Shown here: in pieces, positions 1-10,318 of the stretch | Layout: every line of letters begins with the position of its first letter | Numbering within the stretch: position 1 is the first letter of the stretch | From: Panicum virgatum | Lineage: Eukaryota; Streptophyta; Magnoliopsida; Poales; Poaceae | DNA length: 64,000 nt | Direction of reading: 5' to 3' | Assembly: GCF_016808335.1 (NCBI RefSeq) | Contig: NC_053146.1 | Coordinates: forward strand, 28,621,495 to 28,685,494 | Program-made: the position numbers and the translations under genes | Notes under the pieces: model-generated | Database searches by the model: none | Seen by the model: the letters and a program-made list of their open reading frames with translations, nothing else | What the model was told of the DNA's origin: nothing

Positions 1-519
1 TGTGGGTCCCTTGATTCAAAGCCAAGAATTCATTCAAGTTGCTCTCAATCAGTCCCTCAGGAATATGATGTGTCCTAAAGGCATTCCGGAATTCCTCCAA
101 TAGATAACATGTCTAGCAGGCTGCATAGCACAATAGTAATCCCACCAAATGTGAGCGGTGCCACGAAGCTGCTGGGCGGCAAACTGAGCCTTGTTCGCAT
201 CAGCACAAGGTACTACTAGCAAGGCAAACTTGGACTCAATAGTATGGAGCCAAGCATCGGCGTCCAATGGTTCATCAGTCTGGCTGAACAGCGGAGGTTG
301 GGTACCAAAGAATTCCTGGTAACCCGCTGGTTGCTCATCATGTCCTCCACGCTGCTGTTGGCGTGGCAGATTCTGCTGCCCTTGCACCAGCTGACGAAAC
401 AATTCGGTTTGCATGTCCATTAGCTCGGCCAGATTCGGCGGTGGTGGCGGTGGCTGCTGAGATCCACTGCCAGTTTCATGGCCGAAGCCTTCAGGCGATC
501 CACGGGTATGACCAACCAT
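1..519 (-). pseudogene. gag: gag N-terminal part of element G
   Basis: This encodes the capsid (Gag) N-terminus, which would assemble the cytoplasmic virus-like particle. It starts with ATG at 519 directly after a TATAG, and has a Gly/Gln/Pro-rich head with a run of prolines. The retrotransposon-gag domain (PF03732 type) follows, with the hallmark DEPLDADAWLHTIESKF and a WWDYY block. The same order occurs in D gag at 62164. The reading frame shifts near position 100, and the homologous frame (HHIPEGL, NEFLAL) then continues to the window edge, so this copy is broken. The C-terminal half and zinc knuckle lie outside the window. Confidence 0.85.
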
Positions 520-1169
520 CTATAATTATGGAAGACATCCATTAGATACGTTATCCTTGCTCCCAAAATCAATGGTATGTGCAATGATCATACATTGGAC
601 AGCAAAACAAATTCAGTAGAATTTAACAAAATGTGGTGTAACACAATATGCATAACACACATTTTCTCAACCAACATAGCTCAAAATTGGTCAGCTGGTA
701 GATAACTTCGTACTCTATTATTTTGGTATTCAACTCCAGAAGCAAAACAGTAAGGAAGGTAACCTAAAAATTCACTTTTCATCGTTCTGTGCTATGCTGT
801 TTTCAACAGGGATCATGGTAGTGTTTTGACTATAAATATAGCTACACAGATCCAAATAGGCTAAAATTTGGTGAACACCCAGTTTACAAAATTTGCAACA
901 ACTTTGGTATTCATCAAACAACCTAAAAATGCACAAATGAAGAGATAAAAATTCGCCAAGCAGAAAGGTCATGATTTCCAAACTGGTAGTCACTACTTAT
1001 ATTACATCCAAGGCGGTCTTTATATTACAAACCTAGCATCACACTTCCTTACCACATATGCTACAACAAGTGGTACTCCTTCCTAGGGCTATTTTACAAC
1101 ATTTCATTCCCTATTTACATATACTACAACAAGGAAGATCACATGCTATCTAGGACAATCCTAAGATGC
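520..1169. other. spacer between extra ORF and gag of G
   Basis: This is an AT-rich non-coding stretch separating the two minus-strand ORFs of G. The corresponding spacer in D is 61510-62163. I see no ORF with family similarity. The only notable feature is the AG immediately before the gag ATG. Confidence 0.6.
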
Positions 1170-2081
1170 CTAGAAGTCGTCGAGGTTGCCCACAGAGGAA
1201 GCATTGCCAGAGGAAGAGTCGTCCGGCTGAGGGTTAGGCTCGGTAGGCGCGTGCTCGGAATCTATCTCTGAGACTCCCTCAATCTCCTCTGGGCCTTTTT
1301 CTTCTGCTGCAGGCTCGACTGGGACAACTGGGGGTATTGGCTGCTCATGGAGCATACCAATATGGTCTATAGCATCACCCAGCTCCATTTGGAGCTCGTG
1401 AACCTGCTCTTGAATAAAAGCAATCACCGTGTTGTGCTACACTATTTCAACACCATGCTCCAGAACCTGAAGCTCGTACTGTGCAATGGCATTATCTCTC
1501 CCAGAAACAGCCTCATTAAGCCCTTGAATCTGAGTGTCTCTTAGGCTAAGACCTCGCTGAAAAGTCTGGGCCAAGTCCATCACCTGATCCATTTGACTCT
1601 GCTGAATGACCTGATAGCGGTACTGGGCATTCATATACCTAATCACCGCCTGGATAGTCTCATCAGCCACATCTCCAGATAAGTGACCAAAGTGGGTGGT
1701 CCTGAAGAGCCACTCTGCGCTGCCAGCATTGACTGCCGGAAACAAGCCAATAGGATAAGCGGCCACTTCATTCGGATGGTGCTCACAGAAGGTGGTAATA
1801 GCTTTGAGGGCTGCTGTCTCAAAAGCGTCCACAAGGCGATATCCAACCATCTCAATCTCAATAGGCGGCCAAGCCAAAGTAGGGTGCTGAGGAATGGTCA
1901 TGGTGGCACTACACTTCTGAACTTCATCCTCAGAAAACTATCGTCCCTTGTACCGAGGTGGTTCTGGGTAGTGGAAAATACGAAGCGTATCCCACAAAAT
2001 CCTAGGAAAGCACTCCCAGTACATGCAATCAGTATGAGCATATCCATCATCATCCCAGAAGATACTCGGAAGGTCCGCCAT
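1170..2081 (-). pseudogene. extra ORF upstream of gag (G), coiled-coil protein
   Basis: This is a sense-strand ORF between PBS and gag, about 303 codons from ATG at 2081 to the stop at 1170. It is in one frame but interrupted by TAG at 1940-1938 and 1439-1437. It is homologous to the D ORF at 60609-61509. Shared landmarks are an N-terminal Trp/Asp/Cys-rich block (HxDCMYWECFPRxLW against HSACLHWDGFPRRLW), a CSATMTIPQH / CSVTMVIPQH motif, a predicted coiled-coil stretch, and an acidic tail with EIEGVSEIDSE / EIEGVSEMDSE. The ATG follows TTTTGATTCAG, which resembles a 3' splice site. Function is unknown. Extra ORFs are known in several plant LTR retrotransposons, but I do not recognise a named family here. 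Confidence 0.7.
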
Positions 2082-2689
2082 CTGAATCAAAAAGATTCAA
2101 ATGTGAGTTATATGATTATCTCAAGACTTCTCAAATAAAGCATTTAAGAAGACTGCGGAAAAATGTGATTCTAATTCAAAAGATTATATGGTTTCACAAG
2201 ACTTAGGAAGTAAACAAACCACAATTGGTACTGGTTCATCAGTTGGAATTCTTTGGAACGAAAAGATCATTTTAACATCAAGATGGGGCTAAGGATGAAG
2301 GCATGACTCAATTCCATCTTTTACATCCAAGAAAGTCTAAGTGTTTCAACAATCATGCTCCTAATATCAAGTTTTAACTCAACTTATTGTTTAAGCATAC
2401 TAAGACATATTCATGATGATCCACGCTAGAAATTCCTTAAAAAGGCTCATGTAACAAATTCAAATCCTAGGAATCAAATCAAACATCATCAAACTGTGCA
2501 TGCACGATCTATTCGCCCTCACAAGATAAACAATTGCCAACTATTGTTGGGCTTACACGGTTAGTACGGTGGCATAACATAGATACGTCTCTCCCTATAA
2601 TATCTAGTCAATAAATCCTAACCGTTCTTAACTTATCAAATCGCGGTTAGTGTACCTGCAGAAGATTGACAGAACATATATATGCATTG

Positions 2690-3075
2690 AACCTTTCATG
2701 GCAGCTCTCATGAAAGCGTTCCCATACATTACCGCTCACTATAGAAGCGGCATCCATGCGTCCAACACTGCATGGACAGTGCTCATACGCTACCGGGGCA
2801 ATGTATTCACGGGGTACTTTTACTCCCAATATAATCGACCGATGGTCAGTATATTGGCAGTAGCTCAAGTAGGCCACTGCTTGAGCGTAGCGTTCGGTTC
2901 GCATCGCCGACGGGAAGGTCAGACTCCCTTAGCTGACTGAGTACACTTTACTCCCAATATAGTCAACTAATAGTTGGTATATTGGCAGTACCTCAAGTAA
3001 GCCACTGCTTGAGGGCAGCATTCGGCTCGCATCACCGACGGGAAGGTCAGACTCCCTCAGCTGACTGAGGATCCT
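2690..3075 (-). promoter_or_regulatory. structured leader RNA region of G
   Basis: In the sense (minus) orientation this leader holds a series of inverted repeats that also occur, in the same order, in D at 59471-59766. Stems seen on the plus strand are 3055-3070 (CCTCAG/CTGAGG), 2991-3014 (CCTCAAG/CTTGAGG), 2954-2985 (CCAATATA/TATATTGG with inner CAACT/AGTTG), 2754-2775 (CCATGC/GCATGG), 2732-2750 (CCGCT/AGCGG) and 2693-2716 (CTTTCATG/CATGAAAG). Several stems differ from D by paired compensatory changes. The place between PBS and first ORF suits a packaging, dimerisation or translation-control element; that role is inference. Confidence 0.6.
2819..3070 (-). repeat. ~130-bp tandem duplication of leader hairpin module
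   Basis: The block containing the first three leader hairpins occurs twice, at about 2819-2941 and 2949-3070. D has a single copy (about 59471-59600). The copies differ by substitutions, including paired changes inside the stems: inner stem CAACT/AGTTG in one copy and GACC/GGTC in the other. Confidence 0.8.
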
Positions 3076-3349
3076 TACCTTCTTACCTTAGCGTAGGTGC
3101 GTCGTTACAGAATTTAAAAGATTGATTGTGCACAAAAGTAAGGTTTGACAGAAATGTGAAGTGCTGGAAGTCAGATATAAATAAACCATAAGTAGATAGC
3201 CACCTAGTAACTCCCTTAAATTCCCCTAGGGATTTACATTCTAAGCACAATCCTTAACAAAATCAACATAGTTTTATAAATACTTTGTTGGTCCAAGTTT
3301 ATACGGAAATCGATTTTTAAGGTTCCAACACCTCTGGTGTACACTTGCA

Positions 3350-3361
3350 GCTCTTATACCA
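3350..3361 (-). promoter_or_regulatory. primer binding site of G
   Basis: The reverse complement reads TGGTATAAGAGC, one base different from the usual plant PBS TGGTATCAGAGC that pairs with the 3' end of initiator-Met tRNA. It lies two bases inside the end of the LTR, the same spacing as in D. Confidence 0.8.
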
Positions 3362-3363
3362 GC

Positions 3364-6300
3364 TGTGGCAGAACCACCTGAATTATCCCGGCTCAAGTAC
3401 GCTGGTCATCACCATAAAGGCAACACCGATTCAAACGCACTTCAAACGGAACAATTTTTGGTCTACCGGGTAACGTCCCGATACAACCACTGGATCACGG
3501 ATCGAACAAGCATACCCCGCATGAAGGCGAGTCCAGAGATATTACAACCATATATCTTACAACACAGGCATAGTAGTTATTACAACAATTTCAAAGTTTT
3601 ATTACAGGTCTAAACTCAGTAAAACGTTATACAAGACATATGTTTAAAGTTCAGAGTTAAAACAACGGAAAGAAAACACGACGGCTACAACACGTCACAA
3701 AAGGATACCAAGCTAGCCCAAGCAAGGTATCACTCGTCGGGGTCATTGCCGGCCGGAGACGGATCCCACTCTTATTACTCTGTGTGGCAAAGGGATCAAG
3801 TAGTCTCAATATCTGCGAGAGACGGACGATTCGAATCGGATTTTCAACCTTTCAAGGTAAACCTAACACACACGTTCGGAACACCGTCCGGTCGTTCCCA
3901 AACAACCGTTGACCTTTCATTCCGGCTTGTGGATAGGGTCACTCTCCCCGACTACAGGGCACCAACTTCCTCCCTGCACCCGTGGTGTCATGCAACATAA
4001 ACATAAATAAAAACCTATCTCTAAGAGAGAGTGAAAGGTATATCCACTCACCGGTCCAATCAGCTACTAGGCTTACCGCGTACCATATTTACGGCATGTG
4101 TCTAGTACGTTCAAACACTTAACCACCGCTACCACACACACCGTGACCTTAGCAGAATTCATCAACATAGACGGGGTCTCACCCAAGGTCATGATATCGA
4201 ACATGACCCCGTCCGACGTCCTTATAGTGATTGCAGAAAGTAAACAAGCAACTCCTATTAAGCTCGCGAGTGACAGGCAATCAATCGACTTTTACCGGTC
4301 CTATAAGCATAGCAATTACTCGAACTCAAGTCTAGTGTTCAGTACATAGGTTCCTAGGATCATGCATCTATGGTTTCAATTCAAATCCTAAGAACTATAA
4401 ATGCACAAGTAAGTAGTATATAAAGTGCATAATTTGAAATACTGGATTTATGTCCGTGGCTTGCCTTCGCGGTAGTCACTAGCTAACTCAGCCTTGGGCT
4501 CTTCCGGACTTTGGTCCGGGTCTTCAGTCAGTGTAGCGGCGTTCACCTAGGCTTCTTGATCACCTCCTTCGGACTCTGGAATCAGCTCGTACGTCCCATC
4601 AGCTAGAACAGTCGTATCTATATGTGATGCAAGAAACGGTATTACAACATACACACTTCGCGATAAAGTGGCAGTCTAACAATTAGCAAACATAACTTAG
4701 CATATGGGCAATCATTTATAGAGTAGTTATTTAACATGTCTTACTACACAAAACAACATGACTAACCTCACAAGACAACTTGATTATCTTCACAAAGTAA
4801 GTTTTAGTTAGTTCACATAGCATGTAAATCATGGTTTGCTAAGAATTAAGTAACTTAGTATACAACTAGCATTTTAATTCAGAAAAATTACTTCAAATAG
4901 GAAGTACAGAGAGAAATCTATCCTGTAAATTTCATAACATTTCATGTAGCCAATTATTCAGAATAAAACATTTATACAGACAGCTCCTAGAACAAGATTA
5001 AATTCTACAGACTAAACTAGAGCAAATCAGAGGCTATAGACTTAACAGGATATCGATACAGAGCTAACACAGCTACTGTAAATTTTTTAGAATTTATCTA
5101 GGCATAAAACAGAAGTAATAATTTTGACAAAGTTAAAACACATATGGTAAAATTAATTAGTACAGAAAGTTCTATAACGTTTCTGGATACTAAATTTTAC
5201 AGACATGAACATATGACCAAAATAGAGTTTCACAAATATTATCAAATTTTTTCTATGCAAGGAAACTATTTATTATAATTAAAGCCTACTTAACAAGCAT
5301 TAAAGCAAAGATATAGTTAAACAGATCTAAAGTTTCTCAAGCTTGTGCAACAGCAAGGATTCAGTGACATTCATGCATGGAAAAAGTTTCAGATACAGAA
5401 CTTTAATATTTCTACCAGCATAAATACATTAGCAAAACTAGTAGATCTTGGAATCTTGGAACTTTGACCTAGTTAATGATGTCAAAAAGGGTTCAAATTT
5501 TTATCAGGTACTAGTAACACTACAAGACACATTCTACCCAAAAACCACATGAAGTTACTAAGTACAACTCCTAGAACGATTAAAGCCTATTTATTCTATT
5601 CTTTTTCTTGGATTAACATGCAGACAAAAAATTAAGATGTATATGTAACAAAACATGTAGGTCTTGTAACAAGGATTCAAAAACATTTGGATTTGTATTT
5701 TTCTGATTTGTCTACGAATTTCTAGGCATTTTCAAAATTCACTGATTTGAATTCTAGAGTTCATGTCGTTTTTACACTTGGACCCTTGGAATCAAGTTGC
5801 CAAATTACGAATAGGTCCTTCGCCGGGAAACAAGAACAGAGCCGTCGTTTCGGCTCGGATTCCGGTGAAGTTCGGCACCGGCGGTGAGGGAAAGGTGGGG
5901 AAAACAATGAGGAGCTCGAGCCGCACCTTTTGGTGGCCCTGGCTCGGTGGGAGATGGTCGGGAGGGGACTCGTCGACGGCGAATAGCGGCGGTCGGCATA
6001 GGGGATCGGTGGCGAGGATGCTCAGGCGGTCGAGGGTGGAAAAGGAGTGGCCGGGGAGCTGTGCGAGAGCGAGGAGGAGCTGAAGGTGGGGTCTGCACGG
6101 GCGGAGTGGCCGTGGAGGAGCGGGGCGACGGTGAGCTCGAGCTAGCCAGCGTTCGGGCGGGCAATGGCCGCGTTCTGGGGGTTCGGGGCGGGGAACTAGC
6201 GAGAGAGCGAGGGGATTGGAATGCGGGGGTTTCCCTGGTGCTGAAGCGCCCGAGAGAAGGGGAGCCGGTGCTCTTCCCCGAGCTTGCCACGGTGGCGGCG

Positions 6301-6986
6301 AGGAGGCGGCCATGGAGCACGACCGGGGTAGTGTGGCGAGGGAAAGGGGGCTCCAGCGTGGGTGGAGTGGGGCCAGGGGGTTGTTGGGGTGCCGCGTGTG
6401 GCGGTGGGCAGCAGGAGGTGGCCTCCCGGCCTCCCTGAGTGGCGGCGGCGCCGCTCTACGTCGGCGGTAGAGGAAGCAAAGAGGGAGAGAGGAGGAAGAC
6501 ACAGGCTGGACCTGTTTGCAATTTAGAAAAGTTTAGGGGTCCAATTGTAAAACAAAAATAACTCCTAAACTAGGGCTCAAATGAAAAAGTGCCCAACATG
6601 AAAGTTGTTCAACTTTTCAAGATCTACAACTTTGATGTTGTGCAAAATTTAATTTGACCAAAGTTTAAAAGGTTATTTTGAAAACATAGAAAGGATTTTG
6701 AATTTAATGGACTTTCATCTTTTCCAAAGAAAATTCATCTTAATTTCAGACTGTAAAGTAAAATTTCCTGCCATGTAATGATTACACTAAATATTACAAA
6801 GAAACCTTCCACAAAAGCAATATTCACCCATCTTATTCAAATTAAATTATAGGAAGGTCCTTGCATCAAATTATATTTACACAATTAACCTTATTATTTT
6901 TTTAAATAAGACCCTTGTTCAAGCAATTAAGCACATGATGCATAAAATAAATACAGTTCTACTGTGCAGACACCTAAGGTGTCACA
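3364..6986 (-). repeat. 5' LTR of element G (3623 bp)
   Basis: In the sense direction it begins TGTGACACC at 6986 and ends CCACA at 3364, directly before the PBS, so both limits are well supported. It shares its termini and internal layout with the LTRs of A and D: AT-rich U3, a GC-rich stretch (about 5790-6500), a long AT-rich region, then a small exon-like island (4465-4617). ORFs in the GC-rich part are compositional. It drives transcription and supplies the ends for integration in this element class. Confidence 0.85.
4368..4617 (-). pseudogene. LTR-embedded two-exon peptide, G copy
   Basis: On the minus strand an exon-like island runs 4617-4465 (153 nt). A CATATAG acceptor precedes it and a GC donor (GAAG then GCAAGCC) follows it. 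A second short exon at 4387-4368 follows TTCTTAG and ends in a TAG stop. The reading frame is phase 1 at both ends of the island. It encodes LADGTYELIPES near the start and a Lys-Pro-stop at the end, matching the A and D LTR copies. This copy has an in-frame TAG after DQEA, so it looks decayed. Function unknown; the splicing is inferred. Confidence 0.5.
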
Positions 6987-7420
6987 CCATGTTGCAACGA
7001 CCCTTAGGTTCATTGCCATATCTCTTAGCCACGCTGCAACGACCATTAAATCGTTGCAATACAATAACACATTGCAACGCCGCTAGTTTGCATTGCAATA
7101 TCCAAGCTTCCATTCCCAACAACCTGGTATGCGTCGCAACATCTATGCTTCCATTTGCAACGACTGAATTTTGTGTTGCCATAACAAGGATCTATTGCAA
7201 CGGTAGAGAATAGTAATAGCAACACTTCATTTTGGTTGTGACAACATCAAGAATAGCAACCAATCCAAGATACGTTGCATTAGCCTCACCCTACATGCAA
7301 CACATTGTTTTCCATTGGGAATACCCCACCTTGTTGCAACGATTCAAAATGTGTGTTGTGATATCTCCTACTTATCGCAACCAACAAAATCTTAATCGTG
7401 ACACTAAGATTTTGGTTGCG
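6987..7420. mobile_element. CACTA-like subterminal repeat DNA, fragment
   Basis: Short units of the type TTGCAACG, GTTGCAAT and CGCAACC occur in both orientations many times in about 430 bp, as in the subterminal regions of plant CACTA (En/Spm) transposons. An inverted pair at about 7376-7420 (CGCAACCAACAAAATCTTA against its near complement) could form a hairpin at the right border. I find no clear CACTA terminus with a 3-bp duplication, so the superfamily call is tentative. The left side is cut by insertion of G at 6986. Confidence 0.4.
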
Positions 7421-7569
7421 CGCCACTGAATCACAGCTTGACTCTGGAGTAGCTTCATATTCTCCAATTCCTGCATGGCCACCTCGGACATTTTACTCTT
7501 CCTCCATCCTATGGCAAGATCAGGAACTTTCTCAACATCAAACTTGGACTTATTCTTCTTGGGATCCAT
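7421..7569 (-). pseudogene. Transposase_28-type gene N-terminal fragment
   Basis: The minus-strand reading from ATG at 7569 gives a lysine-rich start (MDPKKNKSKFD), then GWRKSKMSE and a terminal LLQSQAVIQWR. This is the N-terminal pattern of the plant 'putative gypsy type transposon' domain (PF04195), also seen on the plus strand at 10319. The match stops exactly where the CACTA-like DNA begins, so the gene was probably split by that insertion. Only about 50 residues remain. Confidence 0.6.
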
Positions 7570-7779
7570 GTCAGTGTCACGAGCAGCAACCTTGGCTCGG
7601 GGGCTATGAGAGGGGCTAATGGAAGTCAACCAGAGAAGAACAAAGCCTTGGTAAAACCCCTAGAAGTTACTGCACGGATTAATAAAGTTGTGAATGGCAA
7701 TTTTGTATATAGCTGGAAGTCCAATGGTCATTGACTATTCTGAGTGTTTCCAATAATCATTAGGATATGGCCGTTTGCC
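7570..7779. other. intergenic repeat-derived DNA
   Basis: This short non-coding stretch contains one GGCTCGGGGGCTA motif, which resembles the polypurine tract of grass Tat elements. Nothing else is recognised. Confidence 0.4.
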
Positions 7780-8144
7780 ACAAGTTTTGGATCCTTAAAT
7801 CCAAATTGAAAGATTTAAATTCAAGGCTCGGGGGCTACAGGATATGTGCATTAGAGATTTATTTTTTAAATTTTTTGGAAAATAAATGGAGGAACAAGAC
7901 TGAAGTGACCCTCAGCCTGATTCTGCGATTCAACATAAGTCTCGGGGGCTACTCCATATGGAGCGTGAGTACTTCGAGCACCTCACTGCCTCGGAGCAAC
8001 CGGAAGAACTTGGAAGACTACTCGATGTCCTCAAAGGAAGGCCCAGAAGCAACCAGAAGGATGTTTTGACTACTTGAAGTACTCGAAGATGCTTCACCAA
8101 GTACTCGACGCCTGCAGGACTCGGCTACGAAGAGCTCAGGGGTT

Positions 8145-8558
8145 TGTCAGACCCGGGGCAGCGGGACTGCTTATAGGCATAGAGGTTCTAGAGTAAGAGA
8201 AAGCACATGGGTATACCTTACCTCTCTTGTAACTAACCGAATAGGCGTAGAACTAGCTGCAGTACAAGGAAACTACCCGACTGTGTTGTAGTAGAACTCC
8301 AATAGTACTCGGCTAGGACTTTCCATGTAACCCTATCCCCCTCGAATATATAAGGGCGGGCAGAGACCCCCTCAAAAGACATCAAGACCTAAGGAAATAC
8401 AAGCAACCACACAGGATGTAGGGCATTACGCACCTCACGGCCCGAACCTGTCTAAATCTTTGTGTTCCTTGCACCATTGAGTTCCAGAGCAGTCGGTCCC
8501 TACCTACAAACCTACTGCTAAGGGTATCCCCGAGCAGGCTTGGCGGTAAACACCAACA
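8145..8558 (+). repeat. Tat-type LTR, plus orientation (414 bp)
   Basis: It starts TGTCAGACCC after a CTCGGGGGC-type polypurine region and ends GGTAAACACCAACA, giving TG...CA ends. A TATA-like box (CGAATATATAAGGG) lies at about 8343-8356. No PBS follows, so it is either a 3' LTR or a remnant. Confidence 0.6.
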
Positions 8559-8719
8559 CCTTAGGTGTTGATGTGTTTTGAGGGGGTCCCTACCCACCCT
8601 TATATATCCAGAGGGGACAGGGTTACATCGAAAGTCCTAGCCGAGTATAGTAGGAGTCCTACTACAACATAGTCGTGTAGATTCCTTGTACTGCAGCTAG
8701 TTCTACACCTATTCTGACA
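8559..8719 (-). repeat. truncated Tat-type LTR, minus orientation
   Basis: The reverse complement starts TGTCAGAATAGG at 8719, directly after AGCTCGGGGGCT (a polypurine-like tract). It runs through the promoter region to CACCTAAGG, where it abuts the end of the plus-oriented LTR. Compared with that LTR it lacks about 90 bp after TGTCAGA and all of the downstream U5. Confidence 0.6.
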
Positions 8720-9170
8720 AGCCCCCGAGCTCTTCGTAGCCGAGTTCTGCAGGCGTCGTGTACTTGGCGGGGTGTCTTCGAGTACTCCAAGTAGTCAGAA
8801 CATCCTTCTGATTGCTTCTGGGCCTTCCTTCAGGTACGTCGAGTAGTCTTCCAAGTACTTCCGGTTGCTCCGAGGCTGTGAGGTGCTCAAGCCCCAAAAT
8901 TTTGATGATATATGGTGCGCGAAGTACTCGCGCTCCATATGGAGTAGCCCCCAAGCCTTAGGTTGAATCGCGGAATCAGACTGAGGGTCACTTCAGTGTT
9001 TTTCCTTCATTATTTTCCAAAAAAATTGAAAAAATAAATCATAGATGCCACATATCCCGCAGCCCCCGAGCCTTAAATCAAAATCCCTTATCTTGTGGGT
9101 AGCCCCCGAGCAAAGATTTGGAATTAAGGATCTAAGACGTGGCATCAGATTTTATTCCAAGAATATCTGA

Positions 9171-10318
9171 AGGTTTAATCAGATCCGATATCCGAAAAGA
9201 TCCCTTTTTCGGGTAATATCCCAGAAAAATGATACAATTGGATATGCCACAATGATTGCACCCATGATATCCTCCAAAATAAAACCCGGGATGTTTATCT
9301 CTTTACTGTGAACTTACAAGTGGATTCACTGTGTGAAGAATCTGTACTATTACACCTGTGATTGCTGTGACTGTAGCATCACGGGTTGTCCTCCAGTGAA
9401 GCCCATGTGGCTATAAAAGGTGGGTGAGAGGCCTTGCCAAAAGCACCAATCTTCAGGAAGTCTCTGCTGCCAAACCCTGCAACCCTGCTTCTCTCAACGG
9501 ATCCATGCTGGAAATCATTTCCTTGCATATTACAATGAGGCAAGTTCTCTGTGGATGGGTTGCATCTAGTTGTGTCATACTCTTGGGGTTCCCAGGTTGT
9601 GGGTATCCAAGAACTGACATCTCTGGCGTAGGGACTTAATCTTGTCACAACGTATTCAGGGAGAAGGAGAAATTCTTCTGCAAGATGCAAGAAGAGGCCT
9701 TGTGAGGTGACTACTGTGATCTGCCTCCTTGCACTTAAAACCTTTCTCCTCGAATACAAGTATCATTATTCCCACAGTGGGAGTAACAAGTTTGTACTTT
9801 GTCACAGCCTCGGGCCGATCTAGCTGCAGCAGGCCTCGCCCAGGAGATCCAGGAGGTGTGAGTGCAGGTCCGAGTCATTGTAAGGCTTAGAAGAAGTACT
9901 CGAATTGTATTATCGAGTTGTTTACTATGTTCGAGTACTTTTCTCTTTTTTGGAATGTAATCCTAGAAGAAGGAAAGTTATGTCGAGTAGTTTGTTAAGG
10001 GATATGAGCGTTTTCTTTTCTGGAATGTAATCTCAGAAAAAAGAAATGTCTTGAAAAAATCCTGTTTTTACCGCAAATGGTAACTAACTCTTAAACTTCT
10101 GGGTATTTACTGTTTTGCCACTGCTACTATTATTTAATGGAATGGTAAACTAGGTTTTACCCCACCGGCCACCATTCCCCACTTTCACTATTTAGATCTA
10201 TTCCTTCCCTGTTCTTAGAACTTTCAAAACTAAACCTTCTCCTTGCCCTCTCCTACTCCCAGTTCCTCGATTACGGTTTAGCCATTGTATGCGCGTGAAG
10301 CGTCCGGTGAATTTTCGG
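9171..10318 (+). other. promoter-like leader DNA before the F upstream gene
   Basis: Non-coding DNA between the inverted repeat and the Transposase_28-type ATG. It contains a TATA box (CTATAAAAGG, 9411-9420) followed by T- and C-rich leader sequence. It is probably LTR or leader DNA of element F, but I could not place a TG...CA LTR boundary or a PBS here. Confidence 0.35.
9412..9419 (+). promoter_or_regulatory. TATA box candidate
   Basis: TATAAAAG in a region with LTR-like composition, about 0.9 kb before the F upstream gene. This is the strongest TATA match in this stretch. Confidence 0.4.

Larger units (their letters stand above)
1..6986 (-). mobile_element. Tekay-type Ty3/gypsy element G, 5' part
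   Basis: This is the 5' portion of a minus-strand LTR retrotransposon that continues past the left window edge. Reading from right to left it contains the 5' LTR (3364-6986), a PBS resembling the initiator-Met tRNA type, a long leader, an extra ORF (1170-2081) and the start of gag (519 down to 1). Gag and the extra ORF match those of element D at the other end of the window, and the LTR termini match D and A (TGTGACACC at one end, CACA at the other). Pol lies outside the window, so the Tekay assignment rests on this similarity to D and A. It is inserted next to CACTA-like DNA. Confidence 0.85.
7780..9170. repeat. large inverted repeat of Tat LTR plus 3'UTR
   Basis: The plus-strand sequence at about 7780-8400 is repeated as its reverse complement at about 8559-9170. 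Shared landmarks include GGCTCGGGGGCTAC (7820s and 7940s against 9060s and 8940s), CTCCATATGGAG, the block around TATATAAGGG (8340s) against CCCTTATATATCC (8600s), and the GAAGAGCTC block. The two arms meet at a 15-nt palindrome, AACACCTTAGGTGTT (8555-8569). The arms have diverged and carry indels. Confidence 0.75.

Noticed and set aside
5792..6502. 236-codon ORF in the GC-rich part of the G LTR
   Set aside because: Pro/Arg/Ala-rich composition, open in several frames on both strands, not matched in the A or D LTR at protein level. It is a by-product of GC-rich DNA.
7780..9170. inverted repeat as a MITE or Foldback transposon
   Set aside because: Both arms carry Tat LTR signatures (polypurine CTCGGGGGCT, TGTCAGA start, TATA box), so LTR remnants explain it better.
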